DNA of 32,151 nucleotides from Bacteroidota bacterium (lineage in GTDB: Bacteria > Bacteroidota > Bacteroidia > Flavobacteriales_D > Crocinitomicaceae), in the NCBI GenBank assembly GCA_947378245.1, contig CANCJF010000009.1, positions 1 to 32,151 on the forward strand. Reading direction: 5' to 3'. This document shows positions 1 to 8,012 of the stretch, in pieces. The position numbers were made by a program, and so were the translations under genes. The notes under the pieces were generated by a model. That model was not told where the DNA came from. It saw only the letters and a list, made by a program, of their open reading frames with translations, and made no database searches. How positions within the stretch are numbered: position 1 is the first letter of the stretch; every line of letters begins with the position of its first letter.

Positions 1-1551
1 AACTACTGTAAAGAAAGATTTTGCTTTTTCTAAATCTTTACTCCCTGAACTATAATAATAATCTCCTAGATATTTAGACGACTCAAGTACCATCGATTTA
101 TTTGCTGGTAATATTCTTTCTTCTGCTTTAATCATTTCAAATGTTTTCTCATAATATGGTTTTGCAGGGTATGTTTTATCCGTTAAATTGCTAAAATAGA
201 TAGAACGTGCTTTCCAATAATATCCAGCAGTATATGTAGGTGATTTTACTATCACTTTTGAAAAAGCGCTATCAGCCATTGCATATTTTTTTGGACCAAA
301 GAAATATGCTTTCCCAAGATCAAAGTATTCCGAAGAAGTTAATCCTGTAGATTTTAATTTTTCTTCTAGTACTTCAATTCCTTTTTGATATTTTTTTGTT
401 TTCAGATATGCTTTAGCAATTACCGGTAGAATTTCGCCCTTTTTAGTTTCATCTTTTGTAATTGCTTTTTCGTACTCTAAGACAGCTAATGAATCTTTAT
501 TTGCAGCTTGTAATAATTGACCTCGATATTTATAGTCTAAGAAATTTATTTTATCTTGAGGAACCTTTTTAAAGAATATTTCTGATGCAGCTAATCCTTT
601 TTCAATATTAGTTTTTTCAGAAATTGTTTCTGCATATGAAAATGTTATCATACGATCAAGATAAAAATTTGTAAAACCTGTTGTCATTAGATTGTTTGCT
701 TCTGTAATTACTTCATTGTATTGTTTTCCTTTATAAAGAGCTGTTATGTATCTATAACGAGCTTCTTGGCTATTATTTAATTCAAGATATTTTTTCCAAT
801 TTTCAATTGCTTTGTTCGCTTTATTTGAATATTTTAAGTATAATTCTGCATTTTCTCTATATGCAGGTGCATAGGTTGGGTCTATACTTATTGCTTTTGC
901 AAAGTTTGCATTTGCAGCTGAATCAGAATTTACTCGTGTGTATAGTTTACCAATACGAACTAAACCACGTGGTGATTTAGGATTGATATCCAAAACATCG
1001 TTATAATTTTTAATTGCTTCATTTGGATTAATCGGTTCGCTTGTCAAATATGCATCTCCAAGTAATAAAAAGTTAAATTCATTTTTTGGATCTACTTTAA
1101 TTGCTTGTGTCAACAATGTAATCGATTCAGCTGTATTGGGAAAATCAGATGTTAAATATGCTTTAACAATCATACGTATTACTTCTGCATTTTTGTTTTT
1201 CGTTTTTGTTAATACATCTGTAAATAAAACTTTAGCACCTGCTATATCTCCTCTAATCAATTTCACTTTACCTGCAGCTACTGTCGATAATGGGTTTAAT
1301 GCATCTTTTTCTATTGCTTTATTCCAATTTACGATAGCTGAATCTATTTCTTTTTGTGCTAAAAAATTTTCACCTAAATAAAAATAATTATTTGCATTAA
1401 GTGGTTCTGCTATAATTAATGCTCGAAACTCTTTTTCTGCTTCCGTAAAGAATTCATTATCTGTATTTTTTGTGGCGTTTTGTATATTTTGTCCAAAAGC
1501 TGTACTTGTTGCAACAAGTAGTATTCCACTAACAATTTTATATAATTTCAT
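1..1551 (-). CDS. Secreted TPR-repeat protein (C-terminus beyond window)
   Basis: The frame is open from the ATG at 1551 to the left edge, giving 517 codons with no stop, so the C-terminus is missing. The first ~21 residues form a signal peptide (MKLYKIVSGILLV... ending near AFGQ). The rest is helical tetratricopeptide-type repeats, with recurring pieces such as EAIKNYNDVLDINPKSPRG and KAISIDPTYAPAYRENAEL. This points to a periplasmic or outer-membrane-associated scaffold that binds other proteins; no catalytic motif is visible. It lies 73 bases downstream of the PstS-like gene on the same strand, and that gene follows the Exb/TonB cluster. From general knowledge, a TPR gene next to TonB/ExbD/PstS genes is common in Bacteroidota. 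The partner and exact role are unknown. Confidence 0.85.
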   Translation of the reverse strand, partial: MKLYKIVSGILLVATSTAFGQNIQNATKNTDNEFFTEAEKEFRALIIAEPLNANNYFYLGENFLAQKEIDSAIVNWNKAIEKDALNPLSTVAAGKVKLIRGDIAGAKVLFTDVLTKTKNKNAEVIRMIVKAYLTSDFPNTAESITLLTQAIKVDPKNEFNFLLLGDAYLTSEPINPNEAIKNYNDVLDINPKSPRGLVRIGKLYTRVNSDSAANANFAKAISIDPTYAPAYRENAELYLKYSNKANKAIENWKKYLELNNSQEARYRYITALYKGKQYNEVITEANNLMTTGFTNFYLDRMITFSYAETISEKTNIEKGLAASEIFFKKVPQDKINFLDYKYRGQLLQAANKDSLAVLEYEKAITKDETKKGEILPVIAKAYLKTKKYQKGIEVLEEKLKSTGLTSSEYFDLGKAYFFGPKKYAMADSAFSKVIVKSPTYTAGYYWKARSIYFSNLTDKTYPAKPYYEKTFEMIKAEERILPANKSMVLESSKYLGDYYYSSGSKDLEKAKSFFTVV

Positions 1552-1624
1552 AAAAGATTATTTATTTTTATTAATCAATTTTCTTGCCAAAATTTAGTTT
1601 TCCAAAATTAATTGTTTTTTTTTT

Positions 1625-2548
1625 TTATTGTCCAGTAAATTGTATTAATCTTACCGGTGAGTTTGCAGGTACTAATCCTGCTTGTTGAATGATGGTTTGA
1701 CCTATTTCATTTTTCATGAATAAAACGAAGCCTGAATGTAATCCTGACCTTCTCCCCTTGTTTATCATCCAAATATCACGAATCAAAGGATATTCTTGTG
1801 TATACATAAATCCATTATAAGGTTGATAATACGAAGCATCTGCTTTCTTAGCTACTCCCATCACCTTTATTCCTTTTAAAAAGTCTTTCGTATCAAAATC
1901 ATCGTCATCACTAATCCAATTCAAACCGATTATACCCATCGCATTTGGATTTTTTTTCACAAAATTGATAACTTCTTCATTCGATTTTGTTGCATAAATT
2001 GATTTGTTGTGCGCCTGATTACCGCATAATTTTGTTAAATAATTAAAATTTGCTGAATTTGGTTTGTCATATACTACCTTAATTTCTTTCCCAGAGGTTT
2101 TCCAATGGTTATTTTTACCAGTAAGTAATGCTTTTAATTCACCAATAGTTATCAAGGTGTCTTTGTTGGATGGATGTACAATCAATGCGATAGCATCTAC
2201 TGCAACTTTTTCGCTTCGAACCTCAATTTTTATGGAGCTTAAATACTTCTTTTCTTTTTCATCTAGATCCCTTGAAATAACTATTGTTTTCGCTTTACGA
2301 TCATACATCGCTTTTACTATATCGTTTTCCGTTTGATAGTTAGGAATAATTTTCGCTTTTGGATACTGACCTTCAAATGTTGAAATTGCTGTTGTAAATA
2401 ATGGTTTAAAAGCTTCTTCGATATATACTACTGCTTTTCCTCTACTATGCGTTTCGGTTTGGTATGCTAATGGATTCTGAGGGTGATTGCATGAAAATGC
2501 AATAATTATTAATATTATTAAATTTATTTGTATTAAATACTTCTTCAT
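1625..2548 (-). CDS. PstS-like phosphate-binding lipoprotein
   Basis: A 307-residue protein with a lipoprotein signal (hydrophobic 5-18, lipobox AFSC with C20). The body resembles the PstS/PBP-like family: an early VVYIEEAFKPLF segment, the VAVDAIALIVHPSNKD segment and a GELKALLTGK segment are typical of these phosphate-binding proteins. Such proteins normally deliver phosphate to PstCAB, but no pstC, pstA or pstB is present here. It sits after a 62-residue membrane protein (4-base gap) and before a TPR gene, downstream of tonB. It may bind phosphate or another anion in the periplasm, or serve the Ton system. Family assignment is good; the ligand is not proven. Confidence 0.82.
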   Translation of the reverse strand: MKKYLIQINLIILIIIAFSCNHPQNPLAYQTETHSRGKAVVYIEEAFKPLFTTAISTFEGQYPKAKIIPNYQTENDIVKAMYDRKAKTIVISRDLDEKEKKYLSSIKIEVRSEKVAVDAIALIVHPSNKDTLITIGELKALLTGKNNHWKTSGKEIKVVYDKPNSANFNYLTKLCGNQAHNKSIYATKSNEEVINFVKKNPNAMGIIGLNWISDDDDFDTKDFLKGIKVMGVAKKADASYYQPYNGFMYTQEYPLIRDIWMINKGRRSGLHSGFVLFMKNEIGQTIIQQAGLVPANSPVRLIQFTGQ

Positions 2549-2552
2549 GTTC

Positions 2553-2741
2553 TTATTTTTTTATTAATTTATATACTTTATAAATTCTAAAACTTGCATA
2601 AATTGATAACATTACAATAAGAAGAGTTCTTTTTGTGCCAATTAATCGATCTGAAAATAGTTGAGTTGAACTTAAGTAATAAACTAACACCAAACAAATA
2701 ATTATGGTAGTTGATGATAGTAATGCATTAATGTACTTCAT
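2553..2741 (-). CDS. Small two-helix membrane protein, unknown function
   Basis: A 62-residue protein with two predicted membrane helices (about residues 5-24 and 39-56) and a basic C-terminus (YKVYKLIKK). No family is recognised. It starts directly after the U-tract of the tonB terminator and ends 4 bases before the PstS-like gene, so it is probably translated together with that gene. The tight spacing and membrane-like composition support a real gene, although its length is near the limit for confident calling. Confidence 0.6.
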   Translation of the reverse strand: MKYINALLSSTTIIICLVLVYYLSSTQLFSDRLIGTKRTLLIVMLSIYASFRIYKVYKLIKK

Positions 2742-2744
2742 AGT

Positions 2745-2783
2745 TTAAAAACAAAATCCCCAAACAATTTCTTGTTTGGGGAT
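2745..2783 (-). terminator. Intrinsic terminator after tonB
   Basis: A perfect 12-bp stem (arms 2756-2767 and 2772-2783, ATCCCCAAACAA with its complement) encloses a 4-base loop. On the minus strand it is followed by TTTTGTTTTT. It lies just downstream of the tonB stop codon and directly upstream of the 62-residue gene, so it ends or attenuates the exb/tonB transcript. Confidence 0.9.
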
Positions 2784-2804
2784 AGATAAATATATATAAT
2801 TAAT

Positions 2805-3635
2805 TTATTCTCCAATTAAAATAGGCAAACTGAATCTTGAACGTACAGCCTTTCCATTGTTTTTTCCTGGTTTCCAACGAGGCATAGATCTTATCACTCT
2901 AATAGCTTCTTTATTAGCCTCAGGTGATAATCCTCTTACAACTTCTACATTGGATATTGCTCCGTCCAATTCAACTACAAATCTTACGATAATTTTCCCT
3001 TCAACATCTTGTGCAGCATCACCATTAAAATGGGAACTAACAAAATCTTGAGGTTTACCACCTGGAAATTCTGCATCTTCTTCTACTGCATCAAATATTT
3101 GCTCCACTTTAGGAGCTTCAACTACAGTTTCTGTTGGACCTACAGCTGCATTAAAAGAATCATCAGAACCTTCTTGATCTTTAGTAGAAACCGTTGTACT
3201 TTCTACATCTTGTTGTGTTTTTGGTTCAGTGTCAACTTCTACATCAACAATTACTGGAGGAGGAAATGCTACTAATTTTTCCACTTCTGGCACTGGTGGT
3301 TCTGGTGGAGGTGGTGGCAACTCTTCATCTGGTTTAGCAGGTGGAATAGTTGTAACATCTACAGGTTTGATGTCTATCACTTCTTCTGGAATACTTTTGA
3401 TATAATTAAAAATACCAAAAGTTAATCCTAATGTAGCTACAAAGCTCACTAAGATAATAACCATACGTTTGTCGTAATCTCTACGCATCGTATAGGCACC
3501 GTACTCTTTGTTTCTGTCAGCAAAAACGATCTCGTTTCTGTCTGCAGAAGTTACTTGTTGCCAATTTCTAGCTGAGAAATAGTCGTACAAGGAAATACCT
3601 GCTACGATCAATGCAACTATTAATACTACTGTCAT
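2805..3635 (-). CDS. tonB: Energy transducer TonB
   Basis: A 276-residue protein that passes energy from ExbB/ExbD in the inner membrane to TonB-dependent receptors in the outer membrane. Visible parts are a hydrophobic N-terminal helix (1-19), a conserved Bacteroidota segment (ADRNKEYGAY, about 39-48), a membrane helix (58-78), a proline-rich periplasmic stretch (about 98-117, with LPPPPPEPPVP) and a TonB C-terminal domain (about 188-276, with FPGGKPQDF, GKIIVRFVVE and RWKPGKNNGK). It begins 6 bases after exbD and is followed by a strong terminator. The extra first helix ahead of the usual one is slightly unusual. The next in-frame Met is residue 50, which would remove the conserved NKEYGAY segment, so the upstream start is preferred. 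Confidence 0.95.
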   Translation of the reverse strand: MTVVLIVALIVAGISLYDYFSARNWQQVTSADRNEIVFADRNKEYGAYTMRRDYDKRMVIILVSFVATLGLTFGIFNYIKSIPEEVIDIKPVDVTTIPPAKPDEELPPPPPEPPVPEVEKLVAFPPPVIVDVEVDTEPKTQQDVESTTVSTKDQEGSDDSFNAAVGPTETVVEAPKVEQIFDAVEEDAEFPGGKPQDFVSSHFNGDAAQDVEGKIIVRFVVELDGAISNVEVVRGLSPEANKEAIRVIRSMPRWKPGKNNGKAVRSRFSLPILIGE

Positions 3636-3641
3636 ACGCTT

Positions 3642-4283
3642 TTATAGTTTAGCTTTTAATAAATCTGCTTCACTTTTCATTAATTCTAACGGAGCAACAA
3701 CACCAATTTGAGCGATTTTTACTTCATCCACTAAGTCGATAAAGTTTTCACAAGTTGTTTTGTCGTCTGTTTTTATTAACACCTTTAACGCTTCTTTTTT
3801 AGACATGAATTGATTCAACATTCTTTCGTATGTAGTATCAGCAATTTGTTTGCGTTTTAGTTTTTCATCTAATAATAATTTTTCTTTTATTACAAATGCA
3901 TTTTTATCCGCTAACAATTTACGTAAGCCTTTTGGGTCGGAAGGACTAAAGTTTGTTTCTTCTAATATAGTAACTGGTTTACCATCCGCATTTCCTGGAG
4001 CATAAAATTGACCAGTATAGTAAAACACTTTGTCCTTCGTTAATAAGAAAGTAATACCGTTATTAATAGGTAAAGGTTTTTCAAGTGGTTTATCTTCTAT
4101 TTTAGCTGGGTAAGTTAAACTCATTACTTTTGGTTTACTAAAGGTAGTTGTCATTACGAAGAACGTAAGTAACAAGAAACCTAAATCCACCATAGGTGTC
4201 ATATCGATTCGCGTAGAACCTTTCTTGGGTCTTTTCTTACCGCCTTTATCGTGGCCGCCGCCACCTTCTGCTATTTCTGCCAT
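3642..4283 (-). CDS. exbD: ExbD/TolR biopolymer transport protein (second copy)
   Basis: A 213-residue member of the ExbD/TolR family. A Gly/Lys-rich cytoplasmic N-terminus leads to the signature RIDMTPMVDLGFLLLTFF (about 25-42). D33 in the helix matches the proton-path Asp of ExbD. The remainder is a periplasmic domain. It lies 12 bases after another exbD and 6 bases before tonB; two ExbD copies in tandem are usual for Bacteroidota Ton clusters. The two copies differ in their periplasmic domains and so probably form different positions of the ExbD dimer, or serve different complexes; this is inference. Confidence 0.95.
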   Translation of the reverse strand: MAEIAEGGGGHDKGGKKRPKKGSTRIDMTPMVDLGFLLLTFFVMTTTFSKPKVMSLTYPAKIEDKPLEKPLPINNGITFLLTKDKVFYYTGQFYAPGNADGKPVTILEETNFSPSDPKGLRKLLADKNAFVIKEKLLLDEKLKRKQIADTTYERMLNQFMSKKEALKVLIKTDDKTTCENFIDLVDEVKIAQIGVVAPLELMKSEADLLKAKL

Positions 4284-4295
4284 TTTAGTAAGTTT

Positions 4296-4958
4296 TTATT
4301 TAGGAGCTTTCTCCGCAGATGTAATAAAGTTCAAATTATTCAAATTCAAATCTCTGAAGATGTCAATCACTTGTTGAGCAAATATATATGCAGCTTTACC
4401 ATCTACTTTTAAAATGAACTTTGGTTTAAAATCATTTGCATTTGGTTTGTCACCTTTCATCTCTGCTTCTAAGAATTTTGTTTGCCCTGTATTAAGAGCA
4501 GCAATATTCCCGTAATAAATCCAATCTTTCAACTCATTTTTTGTTGAATCCGTAGGAATCCCTATCGTATTGAATCTTTTACGCTCTTCACTGGTTAAAT
4601 CCAAATACTGAGGTAATTCTTTCATAGAACAACCAAAACTAGTCATGATTGTAAACTTTTTAGTTTGTTCTTCAGTAAGACCTACTTTGTATTTAGCAGC
4701 CATATTTTGTAACATTTCAGTACGTGCATCCGAGTGACTTAAATTCATAAACACACGTCCACCTTTATCAATTGTTACCGTCAAATTATTGTCAGGAATA
4801 ATTTTTTCACTAATACTTGAAGGCGTTGTTACATCAACTGGATCTGTTTCTCTTGGAATAGCAGCAAGCATAAAGAAAGTCACAAGCAAGAATGCCAAGT
4901 CAACCATCGGCGTCATGTCGATCGACGGTGAATGTTTTGGTACTTTTATTTTAGGCAT
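4296..4958 (-). CDS. exbD: ExbD/TolR biopolymer transport protein (first copy)
   Basis: A 220-residue ExbD-family protein. The signature SIDMTPMVDLAFLLVTFFM starts at about residue 12, with D20 as the conserved membrane aspartate. The helix is followed by a periplasmic domain longer than that of enterobacterial ExbD (~140 residues); it contains an inserted segment around 105-165 and a final piece (ILKVDGKAAYIFAQQVIDIF) typical of the ExbD fold. It follows exbB by 31 bases and precedes the second exbD by 12 bases. With ExbB it forms the proton-driven motor that moves TonB. Confidence 0.95.
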   Translation of the reverse strand: MPKIKVPKHSPSIDMTPMVDLAFLLVTFFMLAAIPRETDPVDVTTPSSISEKIIPDNNLTVTIDKGGRVFMNLSHSDARTEMLQNMAAKYKVGLTEEQTKKFTIMTSFGCSMKELPQYLDLTSEERKRFNTIGIPTDSTKNELKDWIYYGNIAALNTGQTKFLEAEMKGDKPNANDFKPKFILKVDGKAAYIFAQQVIDIFRDLNLNNLNFITSAEKAPK

Positions 4959-4989
4959 TGTTTGTTGTTTTAATAATTGCTAACTATTC

Positions 4990-5805
4990 TTATTTCTTTT
5001 TAGTTCTTGCGCTAAAGTTTTGAGCGATAGAATGACTAGCTTCATCCATACTATAAGTCAATGTATCGATTTTAGTAGAGAAGAAGTTATAAGCAATAAT
5101 TGCTAATGTAGAAGCCAAGATACCTAAGAATGTATTTACAAGTGCCTCAGAAATACCGGTTGCTAATTCAGCTGGATCAGGAGCACCACCCGCCATTGCA
5201 GCGAATGCTTTGATCATTCCTAATACTGTTCCAATCAAACCAATTAATGTAGATACAGATGCAGACGTAGAAAGAATACTTAAGTTTTTAGAAAGCATTG
5301 GTAGTTCTAATGCTGTAGCTTCTTCCAATTCAGATTTAATTGCTTCCACTTTTTGTTCGTTATCTAATGTTTCATCAGAAGAAACAGATTCAAATTTAGT
5401 TAAACCTGAACGAACAACATTTGCTAAAGAACCTCTTTGTGCGTCACACGCATCTATTGCTTCATTGATTTGGTTATTGTCTAATTTTTCACGGATATCT
5501 TCTACGAATTTATCAGTTCTTCCTTTTCCTTTTCCTTTTGCTAATGTAATGAAACGCTCTATTGAGAAAATCAATACGATTAAGTTCATCGCGATCAAGA
5601 AAGGTACGATGAAACCTCCTTTGTGAGCAATACCTAAAAAGTTACCTTCTAAAGGTTCAGCTGTTGGATCGTTATCTACGAAGTTTGCAGGATTACCAAG
5701 TACGTATACGTACAAAATAATTCCAATTAAAATACATAAGGCAACAGTAATTGTTGCAACTAATGAAGTAAATCCTCCTGATGTCTTTTGTTTTGTGCTC
5801 ATCAC
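4990..5805 (-). CDS. exbB: ExbB/TolQ/MotA proton channel protein
   Basis: A 271-residue protein of the MotA/TolQ/ExbB family. Predicted membrane helices lie at about 16-36, 64-84, 180-205 and 222-242, with a cytoplasmic charged region between the second and third. The last two carry the family core (STLIGLIGTVLGMIKAF and LVNTFLGILASTLAIIAYN). It is the pentameric channel of the Ton motor. The first N-terminal helix is extra compared with E. coli ExbB, as is common in this phylum. It is the first gene of the exbB-exbD-exbD-tonB operon, with a good promoter 48-78 bases ahead. Translation can begin at either of two adjacent Met codons. Confidence 0.95.
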   Translation of the reverse strand: MMSTKQKTSGGFTSLVATITVALCILIGIILYVYVLGNPANFVDNDPTAEPLEGNFLGIAHKGGFIVPFLIAMNLIVLIFSIERFITLAKGKGKGRTDKFVEDIREKLDNNQINEAIDACDAQRGSLANVVRSGLTKFESVSSDETLDNEQKVEAIKSELEEATALELPMLSKNLSILSTSASVSTLIGLIGTVLGMIKAFAAMAGGAPDPAELATGISEALVNTFLGILASTLAIIAYNFFSTKIDTLTYSMDEASHSIAQNFSARTKKK

Positions 5806-5852
5806 TTTTAAATTTTAATTTAAATTTTTAATTTTTTTACTAAATATGGTTA

Positions 5853-5883
5853 CAAACATACATAAAACTTTTTCTAATTCAAA
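5853..5883 (-). promoter_or_regulatory. Bacteroidota sigma-A type promoter of exbB
   Basis: On the minus strand a TTTG (complement of 5880-5883) is followed after 19 bases by TATGTTTG (complement of 5853-5860). This matches the Bacteroidota -33 TTG / -7 TAnnTTTG consensus with the expected spacing. The inferred start of transcription is near 5848, giving a leader of about 43 bases. Confidence 0.75.
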
Positions 5884-6027
5884 CAGGTTAAAAATCGTTT
5901 TTTCGGTTGTTAATAATATCTTAACGTGAGCGTGAAGTAAATATTGTATTTGACTGATGGCACTCTTGGAGTCTTAGTAGCCTTGAATAGATATTGTAGT
6001 AATTTTTTTAATCGTTTTTTTAGAAAA

Positions 6028-6609
6028 TTATTTCTGAAGTAGTTTTGACACATATTTTCCAATAATGTCGAATTCAAGGTTTATATGATCTCCATTTTTT
6101 AATTGATGGAAATTTGTATGTTCGTAAGTATAAGGTATGATGCATACCGAAAATGATTGTTGTTTAGATTCAACCACAGTAAGACTTACTCCATTGATAG
6201 TTATTGAACCTTTGTCTACTGTTACGTTGGTTGGTGAAGTGTATTCAAACGTAAATTTCCAACTGCCATCTTGATTCTCGATTTTTGTACACACTCCTGT
6301 TGTATCTACATGACCTTGTACAATATGTCCGTCTAGGCGTCCATTTAGTTGCATGCATCTTTCTAAATTTACTTTAGTTGTAATATCCCAAAGACTGATG
6401 TTTGTTTTTTGTATTGTTTCATGTATTGCAGTGACAGTATAGGTGTTATTTTCTATTGCCACTACTGTTAAACAAATTCCATTGTGCGCAACACTCTGAT
6501 CAATTTTCAGTTCTTGAACAAAGTCTGCTTCTAATGTTATGTGTAAGTTTTCATTTTCTTTGACTATCTTCTTGATTGTCGCTAATTGTTCAATAATACC
6601 TGTAAACAT
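6028..6609 (-). CDS. ribE: Riboflavin synthase, alpha chain
   Basis: A 193-residue enzyme that converts two 6,7-dimethyl-8-ribityllumazine molecules into riboflavin and a pyrimidine, the last step of vitamin B2 synthesis. It starts with the hallmark MFTGIIEQ and contains two lumazine-binding repeats (about 1-97 and 98-193), seen in the paired motifs NGICLTVV and NGVSLTVV and in GHIVQGHVDTTG. The length is usual for the family. It is the last gene of the purE-to-envC series, 41 bases after the EnvC-like gene. No other rib gene and no FMN riboswitch was seen nearby. Confidence 0.95.
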   Translation of the reverse strand: MFTGIIEQLATIKKIVKENENLHITLEADFVQELKIDQSVAHNGICLTVVAIENNTYTVTAIHETIQKTNISLWDITTKVNLERCMQLNGRLDGHIVQGHVDTTGVCTKIENQDGSWKFTFEYTSPTNVTVDKGSITINGVSLTVVESKQQSFSVCIIPYTYEHTNFHQLKNGDHINLEFDIIGKYVSKLLQK

Positions 6610-6650
6610 AATGATTTGCGGGTTAAGTGTTATTAGAAATGAGTTAAGGA

Positions 6651-8012
6651 TTAGCGAGCAATCCAGCTGCTAGGGTTCATTCGATTTATTTGACCATTTG
6701 CTACTTGGTGAATTTCGAAATGAGCAATAGAAAGTGATTCTTCATCAATCGATAAAAGTGACCCTATTGCTTGTTTAGTTTTCACTTTAGTACCTACACT
6801 TACATAAACTTCTTGAAGATTAGAATAAACTGTTCTATAATTTCCATGTTTGATTATTACAATTTTTCCTGCACCCGGTATTGATAAAACACTTGTAACT
6901 TCTCCATCAAATACAGCTCTTACGTTTGCATTTCGGTGAGTACTTATGTCAATACCATTATTATTGGTGTATATATCTTTCAATTTTGCATGTGCTTGTC
7001 TACCATATCCTTCAGTGATTGTTCCACGTTCAACAGGCCATGGTAATCTACCACGGTTAGTTTCAAAACTTTGATTTAATTCAACTTCTTTTGTTTCATT
7101 GATTGTAATTATACGTTTTGGAGATTCAGCAGTTGTGTTTGTTTTTGAGGAATTTGTTTTATCGTTATTTGTTGAAGTTTTTGTCGATAAAGGAGTATTT
7201 GTAGACGTATTTGTTGTTGCCGATGAATTAGTATTTTTAATATTATTTTTGCGTTCATTCGCTTTTTTTCGTGCTTCTTCAGCTACTAATTCCGCACTAA
7301 TTGCTTCTTTAATTCGTTGTTTTAATATAATTTTTTTGTTTTCGATCAATTTCATTTCAGCAGTTAATTTATTTTCTGCTTTTTTAAGTTTATCGTAATT
7401 TTTTTCTTGTTCTTTTTTATCCACCAATAAATCTTCTTTTTCTAATTTCTTTTGTTCAGCAATAATTATTTTACTTTGTTTTTCTTTTTCTAAGGAAGTT
7501 TTTTCATTCGAAATAAGTCTCTGATGTTGAAGTATAACTTGCTTTTGTTTACGTTGTAGCTCTGCAATTTTGATTAGATATTTTTTTCTTTTAATTGCTT
7601 CATTGTAGTTGTCAGCAGCAAAAACATACATCCATTGTCCTTCTTTGCTTCGGTGTTTATAAGCATAGAATAAAAGTTCTTTATACTGATAGATTAAATG
7701 TTGTAGCTTATCTTCTAATTCTATAATTTGTTGTGATTTTTGATCAATTTTTAGTTCAGTACTTTTAATTTGACTATCAAAGTTTTTTAACAATTCTTCT
7801 CGGTATTTAACTTGATTTTCAAGTACTCGAAGCTCGCTTAATGTTGCTTCTGTACTTGATTTTGCTTTTTTGAGTAACCCTTTTGTTACTGAAATACTTT
7901 TTTCTAAACGTTCTTGTTCCTTGCGTAATTTTTCGCTATTTTTTTGAGTAAATCCAACGATTGGAAATCCTACAACACATGAAAGTAAAAGTAATTTAAT
8001 TGCAATGTTCAT
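6651..8012 (-). CDS. EnvC-like murein hydrolase activator with degenerate LytM (M23) domain
   Basis: A 453-residue exported protein. A signal peptide (about 1-22) precedes a long coiled coil (about 25-250, rich in K, E, Q and L), an Asn/Thr/Ser-rich linker (about 255-300) and a C-terminal LytM/M23 fold (about 321-453). The zinc ligands look lost: N351 replaces His in HxxxD (NNGID), N398 lies where YxHL is expected (VYSNL), and I429 replaces the first His of HxH (IAHFEI). This is the EnvC pattern: an inactive LytM factor that activates cell-wall amidases at division. It overlaps the DUF4292 gene by 17 bases, supporting linked expression with that gene and the TPR lipoprotein. The amidase partner is not in the window. 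Confidence 0.88.
   Translation of the reverse strand: MNIAIKLLLLSCVVGFPIVGFTQKNSEKLRKEQERLEKSISVTKGLLKKAKSSTEATLSELRVLENQVKYREELLKNFDSQIKSTELKIDQKSQQIIELEDKLQHLIYQYKELLFYAYKHRSKEGQWMYVFAADNYNEAIKRKKYLIKIAELQRKQKQVILQHQRLISNEKTSLEKEKQSKIIIAEQKKLEKEDLLVDKKEQEKNYDKLKKAENKLTAEMKLIENKKIILKQRIKEAISAELVAEEARKKANERKNNIKNTNSSATTNTSTNTPLSTKTSTNNDKTNSSKTNTTAESPKRIITINETKEVELNQSFETNRGRLPWPVERGTITEGYGRQAHAKLKDIYTNNNGIDISTHRNANVRAVFDGEVTSVLSIPGAGKIVIIKHGNYRTVYSNLQEVYVSVGTKVKTKQAIGSLLSIDEESLSIAHFEIHQVANGQINRMNPSSWIAR

Noticed and set aside
2064-2336. Open frame of 90 codons on the + strand inside the PstS-like gene
   Set aside because: Antisense shadow of a conserved lipoprotein gene.
5210-5626. Open frame of 138 codons on the + strand inside exbB
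   Set aside because: It lies fully antisense to the clearly conserved exbB gene, has no promoter or recognisable protein features, and is a mirror effect of that gene's codon use.
5941-6000. Weak inverted pieces around GGCACTCTTGGAGTC downstream of ribE
   Set aside because: The stem is short and imperfect and not followed by a T-run at the right place on the minus strand, so no terminator was called.
7100-7260. Low-complexity Asn/Thr/Ser-rich stretch in the EnvC-like gene
   Set aside because: It is in frame and joins the coiled coil to the LytM fold, so it is a flexible linker and not an inserted repeat element or frameshift.
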